Assembly: GCF_036014215.1 (NCBI RefSeq)
Contig: NZ_CP107921.1
Coordinates: forward strand, 6,259,501 to 6,323,500
Direction of reading: 5' to 3'
DNA: 64,000 bases
Source: Streptomyces sp. NBC_00440
GTDB lineage: Bacteria; Actinomycetota; Actinomycetes; Streptomycetales; Streptomycetaceae
Positions 36,065 to 44,354 of the stretch are shown here, piece by piece; positions within the stretch are counted from its first letter, which is position 1, and every line of letters begins with the position of its first letter. The translations under genes and the position numbers were made by a program. The notes beneath the pieces are model-generated. The model did not search any database. It was not told the DNA's origin and saw only the letters and a program-made list of their open reading frames with translations.

Positions 36065-36735
36065 CGGCACGGGTGGTGGTGGCCGACGACCAGTCCGTCG
36101 TGCGTGAGGGCATCGTGATGCTGCTGGGGCTGTTGCCCGGGGTGGAGGTCGTGGGAGCAGCGAGGGACGGAGTGGAGGCCGTCGCGCTCGTAGGCGAACA
36201 CGCCCCCGACGTGGTCCTGATGGACCTGCGGATGCCACGCTGCGACGGGGTGGAGGCGACCCGTCGTATCCGCGAGCAGTATCCGTCCACCCAGGTCGTG
36301 GTGCTCACGACGTTCTCCGACGACGACTCGCTCTTTCCCGCACTCCAGGCCGGGGCGCGCGGGTACCTCACCAAGGACGCGGGGGGCGAGGAGATCGTCC
36401 GGGCCATCGAGGACGTCATGGCCGGACAGGCCGGGCTCTCGCCGAGCGTGCAGCGGCTCCTCGTCGAGCGGGTCACCGCGCCGCCCGCGCCGGCCCCGCG
36501 GACCGCCGTGGAGCTGCCCGACGGCCTCACCCCCCGGGAGGCCGAGATCCTGGCCCTGATCGCGGAAGGGCTGTCCAACTCGGAGATCTCCCGGTCGCTC
36601 CACATCTCGCCTGCCACCGTGAAGACGCACATCAACAATCTCTTTGCCAAGACCGGGATCCGCGACCGGGCGCAGGCCGTGCGCTATGCCTACCGGCACG
36701 GTCTCGCCCTCCCGCCGGGAGCGACCGTCACCTAG
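36061..36735 (+). CDS. NarL/FixJ-family response regulator
   Basis: 224 aa. Receiver domain 1-120 with acidic pair ADD (8-10), phosphoacceptor Asp55 (VVLMDLRMPR), the switch threonine in VVLTTFSDDD and the lysine in YLTKDAG. LuxR-type helix-turn-helix at about 155-215 (LTPREAEILALIAEGLSNSE, ISRSLHISPATVKTHINNLF). ATG at 36061 overlaps the kinase stop. The clear partner of the upstream kinase; its targets probably include its own operon, which lies behind the big hairpin at 34262-34300. Confidence 0.93.
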   Translation: MTARVVVADDQSVVREGIVMLLGLLPGVEVVGAARDGVEAVALVGEHAPDVVLMDLRMPRCDGVEATRRIREQYPSTQVVVLTTFSDDDSLFPALQAGARGYLTKDAGGEEIVRAIEDVMAGQAGLSPSVQRLLVERVTAPPAPAPRTAVELPDGLTPREAEILALIAEGLSNSEISRSLHISPATVKTHINNLFAKTGIRDRAQAVRYAYRHGLALPPGATVT

Positions 36736-36824
36736 GTGACGGATTCGATGACCTGCCGCAACGGCTCTTTATCGGGGGTGCGTTGGGCTGTTCCGGCCCG
36801 CCCTTGCGGCGTGGATACCTTCGA

Positions 36825-37546
36825 TTACGGTGTCAGCACGATCCTGCCGAAGACCTCGCCCGCGGCCATCTTCTGGTGAGCCAGCACGGCCTGGTCCAGT
36901 GGCAGCACCTCGTGCACCACCGTTTCGGTCTCGCCGCGACCGGCTGCGGCCAACTGTTCGCTGCGCACGGCACGCAGGTCGGCCTGGGTGACGGTGGCCG
37001 TGCTGAAAGTCGCGAAGGACATCGACTTCTGGAAAGCCGCCATCATCTTCGTACCGAAGTCCGCAGGCGGCTGACCTGCGACAGCGCCCACAGCGCCCAC
37101 ACCGCCCACAGCGACCATGCGGCCGTTCGGGTTGAGTCGGTTGAAGAAGGACGGCATGTCCTCACCGGCCACAACGTCGATGATGAGGTCATAGCCCGCG
37201 GGAGCCCCTTCCCGTCCGTTGCCGGAGCGGTCCAGCACATGGGTCGCGCCGAGACGCCGCAGCCGCTCACCGCGCTCGGCCGACGATGTTGTGACCGCCA
37301 CCGCGGCGGCGCCACCGCGAGCTGCACTGCCATGATCCCGATGCTGCCGGCCGCGCCACGCACCAAGACCGTCTCCCCGGGAGCGAAGTGGGCGTGGCGA
37401 AGCCCGAAGTGGGCCACCGCACCGGAAGTGCCGAGCGTCACCGCGTCGACGGCGGACAGGCCACTGGGCAGGGGGAGGACCTCATCGACCCGAGTGACGG
37501 CCTGTTCGACGTAGCCTCCGCCGGAGCCTTCGCGGACCAGTTGCAC
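36825..37546 (-). pseudogene. Zinc-type/quinone oxidoreductase remnant, N-terminally truncated and frameshifted
   Basis: Two adjacent minus-strand frames join into one MDR-family reductase. The upstream part (about 37546 to 37325) encodes CVQLVREGSGGGYVEQAV, LPLPSGLSAVDAVTLG, LVRGAAGSIGIMAVQLA, the end of the catalytic domain and the start of the nucleotide-binding domain. The downstream part (about 37325 to 36825) continues in another phase with GGAAAVAVTTSSAERGERLRR, LGATHVLDRSG and ends DQAVLAHQKMAAGEVFGRIVL. A one- or two-base indel near 37325 separates them. Around 85 N-terminal residues expected for the family are absent: homology begins right at the edge of the TetR remnant on the other strand. 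Confidence 0.75.
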
Positions 37547-37996
37547 GCATGCCGCACCATCGTCGACGAGGGGTGCGCAGATCCTGATCCGTGGCGTGGC
37601 CTCTGCCTGGTGATCGAGAAGATCTGTGAACTGCAGGCACGCGACCGGGGTTTCACCGAAGCCTTCGTGTCAACCCTCCGGGGGGCGCCCGATGTTGCGG
37701 GACGTGAGTACACGGTGAAAGCAGTCGTCGGACTGGTCCGGCGGGCCGAGGACGCAGGGCGCCTGAGGCCCGACTTCGTCCTGGACGACCTCATCCTCGT
37801 CCTCATGGCCAACAAGGGGATCCATGCCACATCCACCGCCGCCCAGGTCACGGCCTCCCGGCGCTTCACAGCGCTGGCGATCCAGGCGTTCGAAGCCCGC
37901 CCCACCACGCACCGCTCCCACCAGCGGCGCGACTGGCATCCGCAGCACCGGCCGGCGCCCGACCGTGAGCGAGCGGCATCCAGGCTCTCCGCGTGA
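37547..37996 (+). pseudogene. TetR-family regulator remnant lacking its DNA-binding domain
   Basis: From about 37547 the plus frame encodes ACRTIVDEGCADPDPWRGLCL, VIEKICELQARDRGFTEAF, LVRRAEDAGRLRPDFVLDDL and LMANKGIHATSTA, the ligand-binding half of a TetR regulator of the group often divergent from MDR oxidoreductases. The helix-turn-helix (about 75 residues) is missing; reading further upstream enters the antisense of the oxidoreductase remnant. Basic junk (THRSHQRRDWHPQHRP) closes the frame. Both remnants lose their N-termini at the same point, so one deletion of the divergent promoter and both 5' ends is the simplest history. Confidence 0.7.
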
Positions 37997-38170
37997 ACCG
38001 CTGAATCCCTTGGAACAGTTGGAACGGATCGTCGAGTGCCGTGCGCTGGTCCGTTGCCTGGTCCATCACCTAAAGGGGTGAAGAGGGGGCGATAAGGGTT
38101 CGGAAGCCCTCCGAAGTACCCATCCTTGGGCACGCGGCTGAAGCGGTCGCGCACAGGGAGAGGGTGTTCG

Positions 38171-38641
38171 GTGGAGAAGGACGACGGGCTCGACGCCGCT
38201 GAGGTGCGGTTGGACGACCCCTGGTACGACGCGTTGGCCTCCGGCTGGGGCGAGTCGGACGGCACCGGTGTTCCCGTGGCCGTACCGGCGCAGGCCGCCC
38301 CGGAGCGGGGACGCAGCGCGGCCGACATCTACCTGGAAGTACAGAGCAGCTCCGCCTTCCAGGAAGTGCGCAGCCGCTACCGGAGGTTCGTCGTCCCCGC
38401 GGTGTGCGCGTTCTTCGTCTGGTACCTCGCGTATGTCGTCATGGCCACGGCCGCACCGGGGTTCATGGCGCGCCCGGTGGCCGGAGCGGTGAATGTGGCG
38501 ATGCTGGCGGGGCTCGGGCAGTTCCTCTCCACCTTCCTGCTCACCTGGGCATACACCCGTCACGCGCGGCTGCGCAGGGACCGGGCGGCGCTCGATCTCC
38601 GCTGGGACACACAGGAATTGACACGAGGGATCAGCCGTTGA
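38171..38641 (+). CDS. DUF485 membrane protein, symporter partner
   Basis: 156 aa from the GTG at 38171 (GGGAGAGGG upstream); the frame can be extended by 15 codons but without a better site. A hydrophilic acidic N-terminus (about 55 residues) precedes SAFQEVRSRYRRFVVPAV and two membrane helices (VPAVCAFFVWYLAYVVMATA; GAVNVAMLAGLGQFLSTFLL). DUF485 proteins are small partners encoded before acetate/pyruvate-type symporters (YjcH next to ActP). The stop overlaps the TTG start of the symporter gene. An inverted repeat TTCGGA-N5-TCCGAA at 38099-38115 lies 55 bp upstream and might be regulatory. Confidence 0.88.
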   Translation: MEKDDGLDAAEVRLDDPWYDALASGWGESDGTGVPVAVPAQAAPERGRSAADIYLEVQSSSAFQEVRSRYRRFVVPAVCAFFVWYLAYVVMATAAPGFMARPVAGAVNVAMLAGLGQFLSTFLLTWAYTRHARLRRDRAALDLRWDTQELTRGISR

Positions 38642-40245
38642 GCAACCATGCGATCACGACGCAGCACCAGACCCTGGCGCTGCTGCTGTTCAGCGTCTTT
38701 GTCGCGGCCACCCTCGCGATCACCACCTGGGTGGGCCGCAACCGGCATGGTTCCGCAGAGGAGTTCTACGTCGGCGGGCGCCTCTTCTCCCCGATGGAGA
38801 ACGGTTTCGCCATCGCCGGCGACTACATGTCGGCGGCGTCCTTCCTCGGTATCTCGGGACTGATCGCGCTCTTCGGCTACGACGGCATGCTCTACTCGGT
38901 CGGTTTCCTCGTCGCCTGGCTGGTCGTTCTGCTTCTGGTGGCAGAACTGGTGCGCAACTGCGGCCGGTTCACGCTCGCCGATGTCGTGGCTGCCCGGATG
39001 AGCGAACACCCGGTCCGGATCGCGGTGGGCTCGTCATCCGTCACGGTGTCGGTGCTGTATCTGGTGGCGCAGATGGTCGGTGCCGGAAGCCTCGTCTCGC
39101 TCCTGCTGGGCGGGAACAGCGGCGCGGCCCAGGCCTGGGCCGTGATCGGTGTCGGGGCGCTGATGGTGATCTATGTGACGCTCGGCGGGATGCGGGCCAC
39201 CACCTGGATCCAGATCGTGAAAGCCGTCCTGCTGATGACAGGATCGATCCTGCTCACGGTGCTCGTCCTGGTGCGCTTCCACGGAGACTTCAACCTGCTG
39301 CTCAACTCCGCCGCGCACCGCAGCGGCCACGGCATGAAGTTCCTGGCTCCCGGACTCAAGTACGGCGGAGACTGGACCTCCCGTATCGACTTCATCAGCC
39401 TCGGCCTGGCGCTGGTCCTCGGAACGGCCGGGCTGCCGCACATCCTGTCGCGCTTCTACACCGTGCCCACCGCCCGCGCCGCCCGCCGTTCCGTCGTCTG
39501 GTCGATCGGGCTCATCGGGGGCTTCTATCTGATGACGATCGTGCTCGGCTTCGGTGCGGCCGCGCTCGTCGGCTCCGACCAGGTACGGGCGTCGAACCCG
39601 GCGGGGAACACCGCGGTACCGCTGCTCGCTCTGGAGGTCGGCGGGGGAGCGGAGTCCACCGGGGGGACGGTCCTCTTCGCCGTGGTCGCCGCCGTGGCCT
39701 TCGCCACCATCCTCGCCGTCGTCGCAGGGATCACGCTGGCCTCGTCGGCCTCGGTCGCCCACGATCTCTACGCGACCCTCACACGCCGCAGCGCCAAGCA
39801 GCGCAGCGAGGTGGCCGTCGCCCGGGTCGCGGCGGCCGGGATCGGTGCCGTGGCCATCGGGCTCAGTCTGCTGGCGAAGGACCTGAACGTCGCGTTCCTG
39901 GTAGGGCTGGCCTTCGCCGTCGCGGCATCGGCCAATCTCCCCGTGCTGCTCTTCTCGCTGTTCTGGCGGAACTTCACCACGCGCGGCGCGGTCTGGTCGG
40001 TGTACGGGGGGCTCATCCCCGCAGTCGTCCTGGTGGTCCTCTCGCCGGTCGTCTCCGGGAGCCCCACCTCGCTCTTCCCCGGCGTGGACTTCCAGTTCTT
40101 CCCCCTGGAGAATCCGGGCCTGCTCTCCATCCCCCTCGGATTCCTCGCGGGCTGGCTCGGCACGGTCACCTCGTCCGAACCGCCGGACGCCGCCCGGCAC
40201 GCCGAGACGGAGGTGCGGTCACTGACCGGCGCCGGGGCCGTCTGA
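38638..40245 (+). CDS. Cation/monocarboxylate symporter (SSS family, ActP/MctC-like)
   Basis: Sodium- or proton-coupled uptake of acetate, pyruvate or similar short acids. 535 aa with about thirteen membrane helices. Family marks: RNRHGSAEEFYVGGRLFSP, the FAIAGDYMSAASFLGISGLI stretch, GTAGLPHILSRFYTVP (near 260) and VAFATILAVVAGITLASSASV. The TTG at 38638 overlaps the DUF485 stop (TTGA), with GAGGG upstream; the first ATG in frame is well inside the first conserved block. Its 3' end overlaps by 27 bp the end of a CitB-type response regulator on the other strand. The neighbouring regulator and citrate synthases suggest C2-C4 carboxylate use; the exact substrate is inferred. Confidence 0.9.
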   Translation: MSNHAITTQHQTLALLLFSVFVAATLAITTWVGRNRHGSAEEFYVGGRLFSPMENGFAIAGDYMSAASFLGISGLIALFGYDGMLYSVGFLVAWLVVLLLVAELVRNCGRFTLADVVAARMSEHPVRIAVGSSSVTVSVLYLVAQMVGAGSLVSLLLGGNSGAAQAWAVIGVGALMVIYVTLGGMRATTWIQIVKAVLLMTGSILLTVLVLVRFHGDFNLLLNSAAHRSGHGMKFLAPGLKYGGDWTSRIDFISLGLALVLGTAGLPHILSRFYTVPTARAARRSVVWSIGLIGGFYLMTIVLGFGAAALVGSDQVRASNPAGNTAVPLLALEVGGGAESTGGTVLFAVVAAVAFATILAVVAGITLASSASVAHDLYATLTRRSAKQRSEVAVARVAAAGIGAVAIGLSLLAKDLNVAFLVGLAFAVAASANLPVLLFSLFWRNFTTRGAVWSVYGGLIPAVVLVVLSPVVSGSPTSLFPGVDFQFFPLENPGLLSIPLGFLAGWLGTVTSSEPPDAARHAETEVRSLTGAGAV

Positions 40246-40941
40246 TCCGGGCGCGGCCCAGGCGTAGCGATGCTCGGGCCGCCCCGTGTCCCCGTACTTC
40301 AGGGTCAGTCTGAGCCGCCCCGTCTGCTCCAGCTGCCGCAGGTAGCGCTGTGCGGTGGAGCGGCTCAGCCCCGTCCGGGCGGCCACCTGGTGCGCCGACA
40401 GCGGTTGCCGGGCGCCCGTCAGGACCTCGCGGATCAGGTCGGAAGTCGGTACGGAGTGCCCGCTCGGCAGGCCCGATGACGCGGCGGGCCCGGTGGTCCG
40501 CAGCGCGCCGAAGATCCGGTCGACCTGTTCCTGCCCCGCGCACTGCCCGCTGCCTCCGACGCGGCTGACCGTGCGCCGCAGCGCCGCGTAGCCCTCCAGC
40601 CGGGAACGCAGCACCGAGAAGGTGAACGGTTTGACCAGGTAGTGCAGGGCGCCATGGCGCATGGCTGCCTGCACGGTCGCCACGTCGCCGGCCGCGGTCA
40701 CCATGATCACGTCGGTGTGGTGGCCCAGTTCGCGCATCCGCCGGACCAGTGAGAGTCCCGTCTCGTCCGGCAGATAGTGGTCGAGCAGGACCAGATCGAT
40801 GCGTTCGCGCTCCAGTGCGGCCATGGCCTGGGCGGCGCTGTGCGCACGGGCCGCGACGCGGAATCCGGGAACCTTCCCCACGTACGCAGCGTTGATCTCA
40901 GCGACACGGAAGTCGTCATCGACCACCAGGACATCAATCAT
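40219..40941 (-). CDS. CitB/DcuR-type response regulator
   Basis: 240 aa from the ATG at 40941 (in-frame ATGs at 40959 and 40971 are alternatives). Receiver domain: VLVVDDDFRVAE, phosphoacceptor Asp54 (VLLDHYLPDETG), then MVTAAGD and YLVKPFTFSVL. The C-terminal domain has a winged-helix type HTH, PLSAHQVAARTGLSRSTAQR. This family senses di- and tricarboxylates with CitA/DcuS kinases encoded next to the regulator. Here the only such kinase is at 46829-48463, same strand but 5.9 kb away, with seven plus-strand genes between. The gene converges with the symporter gene and diverges from an ABC operon, so either could be a target. Confidence 0.9.
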   Translation of the reverse strand: MIDVLVVDDDFRVAEINAAYVGKVPGFRVAARAHSAAQAMAALERERIDLVLLDHYLPDETGLSLVRRMRELGHHTDVIMVTAAGDVATVQAAMRHGALHYLVKPFTFSVLRSRLEGYAALRRTVSRVGGSGQCAGQEQVDRIFGALRTTGPAASSGLPSGHSVPTSDLIREVLTGARQPLSAHQVAARTGLSRSTAQRYLRQLEQTGRLRLTLKYGDTGRPEHRYAWAAPGSDGPGAGQ

Positions 40942-41109
40942 CGGGCCGCTCTCTGTCATTACCGGTGCCATTACCGGTCTGAGACGTTCTTGTTAACCAC
41001 GTAGTTGTAGCGCGCGCAAAACGAGCACAACAGTCTCTTGCAGGCAGAAGACTGCCTTGCGCCCACAAGGCTGCCGCTGTGCTGTGTGCCACATCTACGG
41101 TCCCGGTTC

Positions 41110-41925
41110 ATGAGCACAGACACGAGCCCCGCCATTGAGCTGCGGGGCGCCAGCAAGGTGTTCCGGACCCCGTCGGGGGTGCCGCACACCGCCGTGCGGG
41201 ACTTGGATCTCACCGTCGGGCGCGGTGAGTTCGTCGCGGTCGTCGGCCCCACGGGCTGTGGCAAGTCGACCACGCTGACCCTGGTCAGCGGCCTGGAGGA
41301 GCCCACCGAGGGCGAGGTGCTGGTGGCCGGTGAGCCGGTCCGCGGCATCGGTGACAAGGTCGGATTCGTCTTCCAGCAGGACGCTGTCTTCCCCTGGCGG
41401 ACCGTCCTGTCCAATGTGATGGCGGGCCCGCGCTTCCGCGGCGCACCGAAGGCCGAAGCCAAGGAGAGGGCCCGCGAGTGGCTGGCCCGTGTCGGCCTCT
41501 CCGCGTTCGAGGACCGCTACCCGCACCAGCTCTCCGGAGGCCAGCGAAAGCGGGTCGCGCTCGCCGCGACCTTTGTCAACGATCCCGAGATCCTGCTGAT
41601 GGACGAGCCGTTCTCCGCGCTCGACGTCCAGACCAGGGCGCTGATGTCCGACGAACTCCTCGAACTCTGCGCGGGCACCGGTACCTCGGTCGTCTTCGTC
41701 ACCCACGACCTGGAGGAGTCCATCGCGCTCGCCGACCGGGTGGTGGTGATGACGGCCGGCCCGGCGACCGTCAAACAGGTCTTCGAGATCGACCTGCCCA
41801 GGCCCCGCAAGGTCGAGGCCGTCCGGCTCGAACCACGGTTCGTCGAGATCTACCGCGAGATCTGGGCCTCGCTGGGCGAGGAAGTCCGTATCACCCGTGA
41901 GCGAGGTGCCGCTGATGCCGCCTGA
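41110..41925 (+). CDS. ABC transporter ATPase, nitrate/sulfonate/taurine (SsuB/TauB) family
   Basis: 271 aa from ATG 41110. Walker A GPTGCGKST (about 53-61), Q-loop GFVFQQDAVFPWRTV typical of the TauB/SsuB group, signature LSGGQRKRVALA, Walker B ILLMDEPFSALD, H-loop FVTHDLEES. It is the first gene of a three-gene operon with permease and lipoprotein. The permease frame begins inside its last 29 bp. The upstream 138 bp divergent from the CitB-type regulator contain CAGTCT and AGACTG half sites (about 41029-41052). Substrate cannot be decided from the ATPase; aliphatic sulfonates, nitrate or aromatic acids are possible. Confidence 0.9.
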   Translation: MSTDTSPAIELRGASKVFRTPSGVPHTAVRDLDLTVGRGEFVAVVGPTGCGKSTTLTLVSGLEEPTEGEVLVAGEPVRGIGDKVGFVFQQDAVFPWRTVLSNVMAGPRFRGAPKAEAKERAREWLARVGLSAFEDRYPHQLSGGQRKRVALAATFVNDPEILLMDEPFSALDVQTRALMSDELLELCAGTGTSVVFVTHDLEESIALADRVVVMTAGPATVKQVFEIDLPRPRKVEAVRLEPRFVEIYREIWASLGEEVRITRERGAADAA

Positions 41926-42817
41926 GACCGAACCCGTGCCGGGTGGCACGACCACCCTGCCGTCCGTCGGCCCGACGGCCACCCCCGACAAGCGGACCGG
42001 CCGGACCGAGGAGCGTCAGCGGGCCGCACGCAACCGCCGCGCGGTGGTGTACGTGAGCCGTGCGCTGCTGCTGATCGCGGTGGTCGCCCTCTGGGAGATC
42101 CTGGCCCGCGCCAAGGTCATCGACCCCTTCAACTTCTCGATGCCGTCGAAGATCTGGGACCAGATCCGGGAGTGGGCGCTGCACGGCACCGCTCAGGGAT
42201 CCCTCTGGGAACAGATCTGGTACACGATGTACGAGGCGCTGCTCGGCTGGGTCATCGGTGTGATCGCCGGTGTGGTCCTGGGTATCACTCTCGGCCGCAT
42301 CCGGTTCCTCTCCGATGTGCTCGGCCCGTACATCAAGGTCCTCAACGCCATTCCGCGTATCGTGCTGGCGCCGGTCTTCCTCATCTGGTTCGGTCTCGGC
42401 CCGGCCTCGAAGGTCGCATCCGCCGTGGTGCTGGTCTTCTTCCCCGTCTTCTTCAACGCCTTCCAGGGCGCCAGGGAAGTCGACCGCAACCTGGTCGCCA
42501 ACGCGCGGATCCTCGGCGCGAGCAACCGGCGTGTCACCTTCCAGGTGGTCATCCCCTCCGCCACCTCCTGGATCTTCACCAGCCTTCATGTCAGCTTCGG
42601 CTTCGCCCTCATCGGCGCGATCGTGGGCGAGTACATCGGCGCGACCAAGGGCCTCGGACTGCTGGTGTCCGCCTCTCAGGGAACCTTCAACGCCGCCGGT
42701 GTGTACGCGGCGATGGTGATCCTCGCGGTCGTCGCCCTGATCACCGAAGGACTGCTCACCTTCGCCGAGCGGCGGCTGTTCCGATGGCGGCCGGTGGATG
42801 CCGGGAGCGAGCGCTGA
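41897..42817 (+). CDS. ABC transporter permease (SsuC/TauC family)
   Basis: 306 aa if started at the GTG 41897; ATG at 41915 is equally likely. After a hydrophilic 45-residue N-terminus come six membrane spans (SRALLLIAVVALWEIL; EALLGWVIGVIAGVVLGI; LGPYIKVLNAIPRIVLAPVF; ASAVVLVFFPVFFNAFQGA; VSFGFALIGAIVGEYIG; VYAAMVILAVVALITEGLL). The EAA loop is DRNLVANARILGASNRRVTF followed by VIPSATSWIF. Works with the overlapping ATPase and the lipoprotein encoded after a 165-bp gap that contains a 12-bp tandem repeat. Confidence 0.9.
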   Translation: MSEVPLMPPETEPVPGGTTTLPSVGPTATPDKRTGRTEERQRAARNRRAVVYVSRALLLIAVVALWEILARAKVIDPFNFSMPSKIWDQIREWALHGTAQGSLWEQIWYTMYEALLGWVIGVIAGVVLGITLGRIRFLSDVLGPYIKVLNAIPRIVLAPVFLIWFGLGPASKVASAVVLVFFPVFFNAFQGAREVDRNLVANARILGASNRRVTFQVVIPSATSWIFTSLHVSFGFALIGAIVGEYIGATKGLGLLVSASQGTFNAAGVYAAMVILAVVALITEGLLTFAERRLFRWRPVDAGSER

Positions 42818-42916
42818 CGGCTTCGAGGACGCCCCCGCTTCGGGGCCGGGGCGCCCCCGGCTCGCACCCCGGTGCCCCGGCCCCGGATCCGGACCTCCCG
42901 GCAGATTCCGCGCCAG

Positions 42917-42970
42917 GCAATTCCGCGCGCAAATCTCCGTGCAAATCTCCGCACAAATCTTCGTACGAAT
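42917..42970 (+). repeat. 12-bp imperfect tandem repeat between permease and binding-protein genes
   Basis: Four to five units of GCAAATCTCCGT type: 42917-42928 (diverged), 42929-42940, 42941-42952, 42953-42964 and a partial unit. A+T content is raised relative to flanks. It ends about 10 bp before the binding-protein gene, near its ribosome site (CAGGGA, 42972-42977). Confidence 0.8.
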
Positions 42971-42982
42971 CACAGGGACGTG

Positions 42983-44020
42983 ATGAACATGCGCAGCATC
43001 AGCAGAGTGTCGGCAGTCGCGGTGACAGGTGTGCTGGCGCTGACCGCGCTCACCGGCTGCGGCGGCGATTCCCCGAGTGAGGGCAAGGACGCCGGCAAGA
43101 TCAAGATCATGGTGGGCGGCCTGGACAAGGTCATCTATCTGCCCGCGATGCTCACCCAGCGGCTCGGCTACTTCAAGGACGAGGGCCTCGATGTCTCGCT
43201 GCTGACCGAGCCCGCGGGTGTCCAGGCCGAGACCGCACTGGTCTCCGGGGACGTCCAGGGCACCGTCGGCTTCTACGATCACACGCTCGATCTCCAGTCC
43301 AAGGGCAAGCACGTGGAGTCGGTGGTGCAGTTCTCGCATGCGCCCGGCGAGGTCGAGGTGGTCTCCAACAAGGCGGCTGGATCCCTCACCGGCCCCAAGG
43401 ACTTCAAGGGCAAGAAGCTGGGTGTCACCGGCCTCGGCTCGTCCACCGACTTCCTCACCAAGTACCTGGCGGTCCGCGCGGGCGGGCAGAGCAGCGACTT
43501 CACACCCGTCGCGGTGGGCGCGGGGCAGACGTTCATCGCCGCGCTCAAGCAGGGATCGATCCAGGGCGGTATGACGACCGACCCGACGGTCGCGAACATC
43601 CTCGACCAGAAGCTCGGCAAGGTGCTCATCGACATGCGTACCCCCGAGGGCTCGCAGGCGGCGCTCGGCGGTCCCTACCCCTCGTCCAGCCTCTACATGA
43701 ACGCCGACTGGGTCGACGGTCACAAGCCGGCGGTGCAGAAGCTGGTCAACGCGTTCGTGAAGACCCTGAAGTGGATGTCGTCGCACTCTCCCGAGGAGAT
43801 CGCGGCGAAGATGCCGGCGGACTACGCGCAGGGCGGCAAGAGCCTCTACGCGCAGTCGATCAAGGCGACCCTGCCGATGTTCACCAAGGACGGGGTGATG
43901 CCGGCCAACGGCCCCGAGACGGTCGAGAAGGTGCTCAAGGCGTTCAACCCCAACCTCAAGAACGCCACGGTGGACCTGTCCAAGACGTACACGACGGAGT
44001 TCGCGAAGAAGGCCCATTAG
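42983..44020 (+). CDS. ABC transporter substrate-binding lipoprotein (NMT1/SsuA-like)
   Basis: 345 aa, beginning MNMRSISRVSAVAVTGVLAL with lipobox LTGC (cysteine near 26), so a membrane-anchored lipoprotein. The mature part starts KIKIMVGGLDKVIYLPAML, followed by LGYFKDEGLDVSLLTEP and FKGKKLGVTGLGSSTDFLTKYL, the two-lobed NMT1/THI5-SsuA fold. LTEPAGVQAETALVSGDVQG is where these proteins bind substrate. A GTG one codon upstream is an alternative start. Cytoplasmic partners are the ATPase and permease upstream. Related proteins bind sulfonates, nitrate, thiamin precursors or riboflavin-like ligands; I cannot choose. Confidence 0.88.
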   Translation: MNMRSISRVSAVAVTGVLALTALTGCGGDSPSEGKDAGKIKIMVGGLDKVIYLPAMLTQRLGYFKDEGLDVSLLTEPAGVQAETALVSGDVQGTVGFYDHTLDLQSKGKHVESVVQFSHAPGEVEVVSNKAAGSLTGPKDFKGKKLGVTGLGSSTDFLTKYLAVRAGGQSSDFTPVAVGAGQTFIAALKQGSIQGGMTTDPTVANILDQKLGKVLIDMRTPEGSQAALGGPYPSSSLYMNADWVDGHKPAVQKLVNAFVKTLKWMSSHSPEEIAAKMPADYAQGGKSLYAQSIKATLPMFTKDGVMPANGPETVEKVLKAFNPNLKNATVDLSKTYTTEFAKKAH

Positions 44021-44080
44021 GGGCTGTCCGGAGTGGTGATCACGTCGCGGCAGAACGGGTGGAGGCCGGCGTGTCCGGGC

Positions 44081-44197
44081 TGGTGGCTTCCCGGCGGCCG
44101 TGACACCGCCCGAGTGCCGTTCCTGGCGGCCGACCCCCGGATCACGGCCGCGGTCTTCGCCCGGCACTTCGGCCGCGGGGCCACCTCGCAGGTGTGA
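44081..44197 (+). pseudogene. Possible alpha/beta-hydrolase C-terminal fragment
   Basis: One plus frame reads WWLPGGRDTARVPFLAADPR then ITAAVFARHFGRGATSQV and stops. This resembles the segment after the nucleophile elbow in dienelactone-hydrolase-like proteins (GLSMGxxxGVPFxAADPRIxAAVFG). No start codon with RBS and no further homology upstream, so at most a decayed remnant. Confidence 0.3.
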
Positions 44198-44207
44198 TGT
44201 ACGGATT

Positions 44208-44237
44208 GCGGCGCCCGGCCTGTCGGTCGGGCGCCGC
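44208..44237 (+). terminator. Hairpin downstream of the ABC operon
   Basis: Perfect 10-bp arms 44208-44217 and 44228-44237 with a 10-base loop, no T tract; 190 bp after the binding-protein stop. Confidence 0.5.
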
Positions 44238-44288
44238 ACCTGTGCACCGGTGCGTGCGATCGCAGGCAGGGCGGAGGGCCGGGCGGGC

Positions 44289-44346
44289 TTGACAGAACCG
44301 GAGATCCGCAAAATGCTAACGCCGTTAGATAATCTAACGGCGTTAG
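44289..44346 (+). promoter_or_regulatory. Promoter with 31-bp TetR-type operator palindrome
   Basis: TTGACA at 44289-44294 is a consensus -35; candidate -10 sequences (AATGCT near 44312, TTAGAT near 44325) fall in the operator. The palindrome 44316-44346 has perfect 15-bp arms about a single central base. Each half is itself a near-palindrome: CTAACG-C-CGTTAG and CTAACG-G-CGTTAG. It ends at the AGGAG ribosome site of the TetR gene at 44355, so binding would block its own transcription. Confidence 0.85.
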
Positions 44347-44354
44347 GAGTTCGG

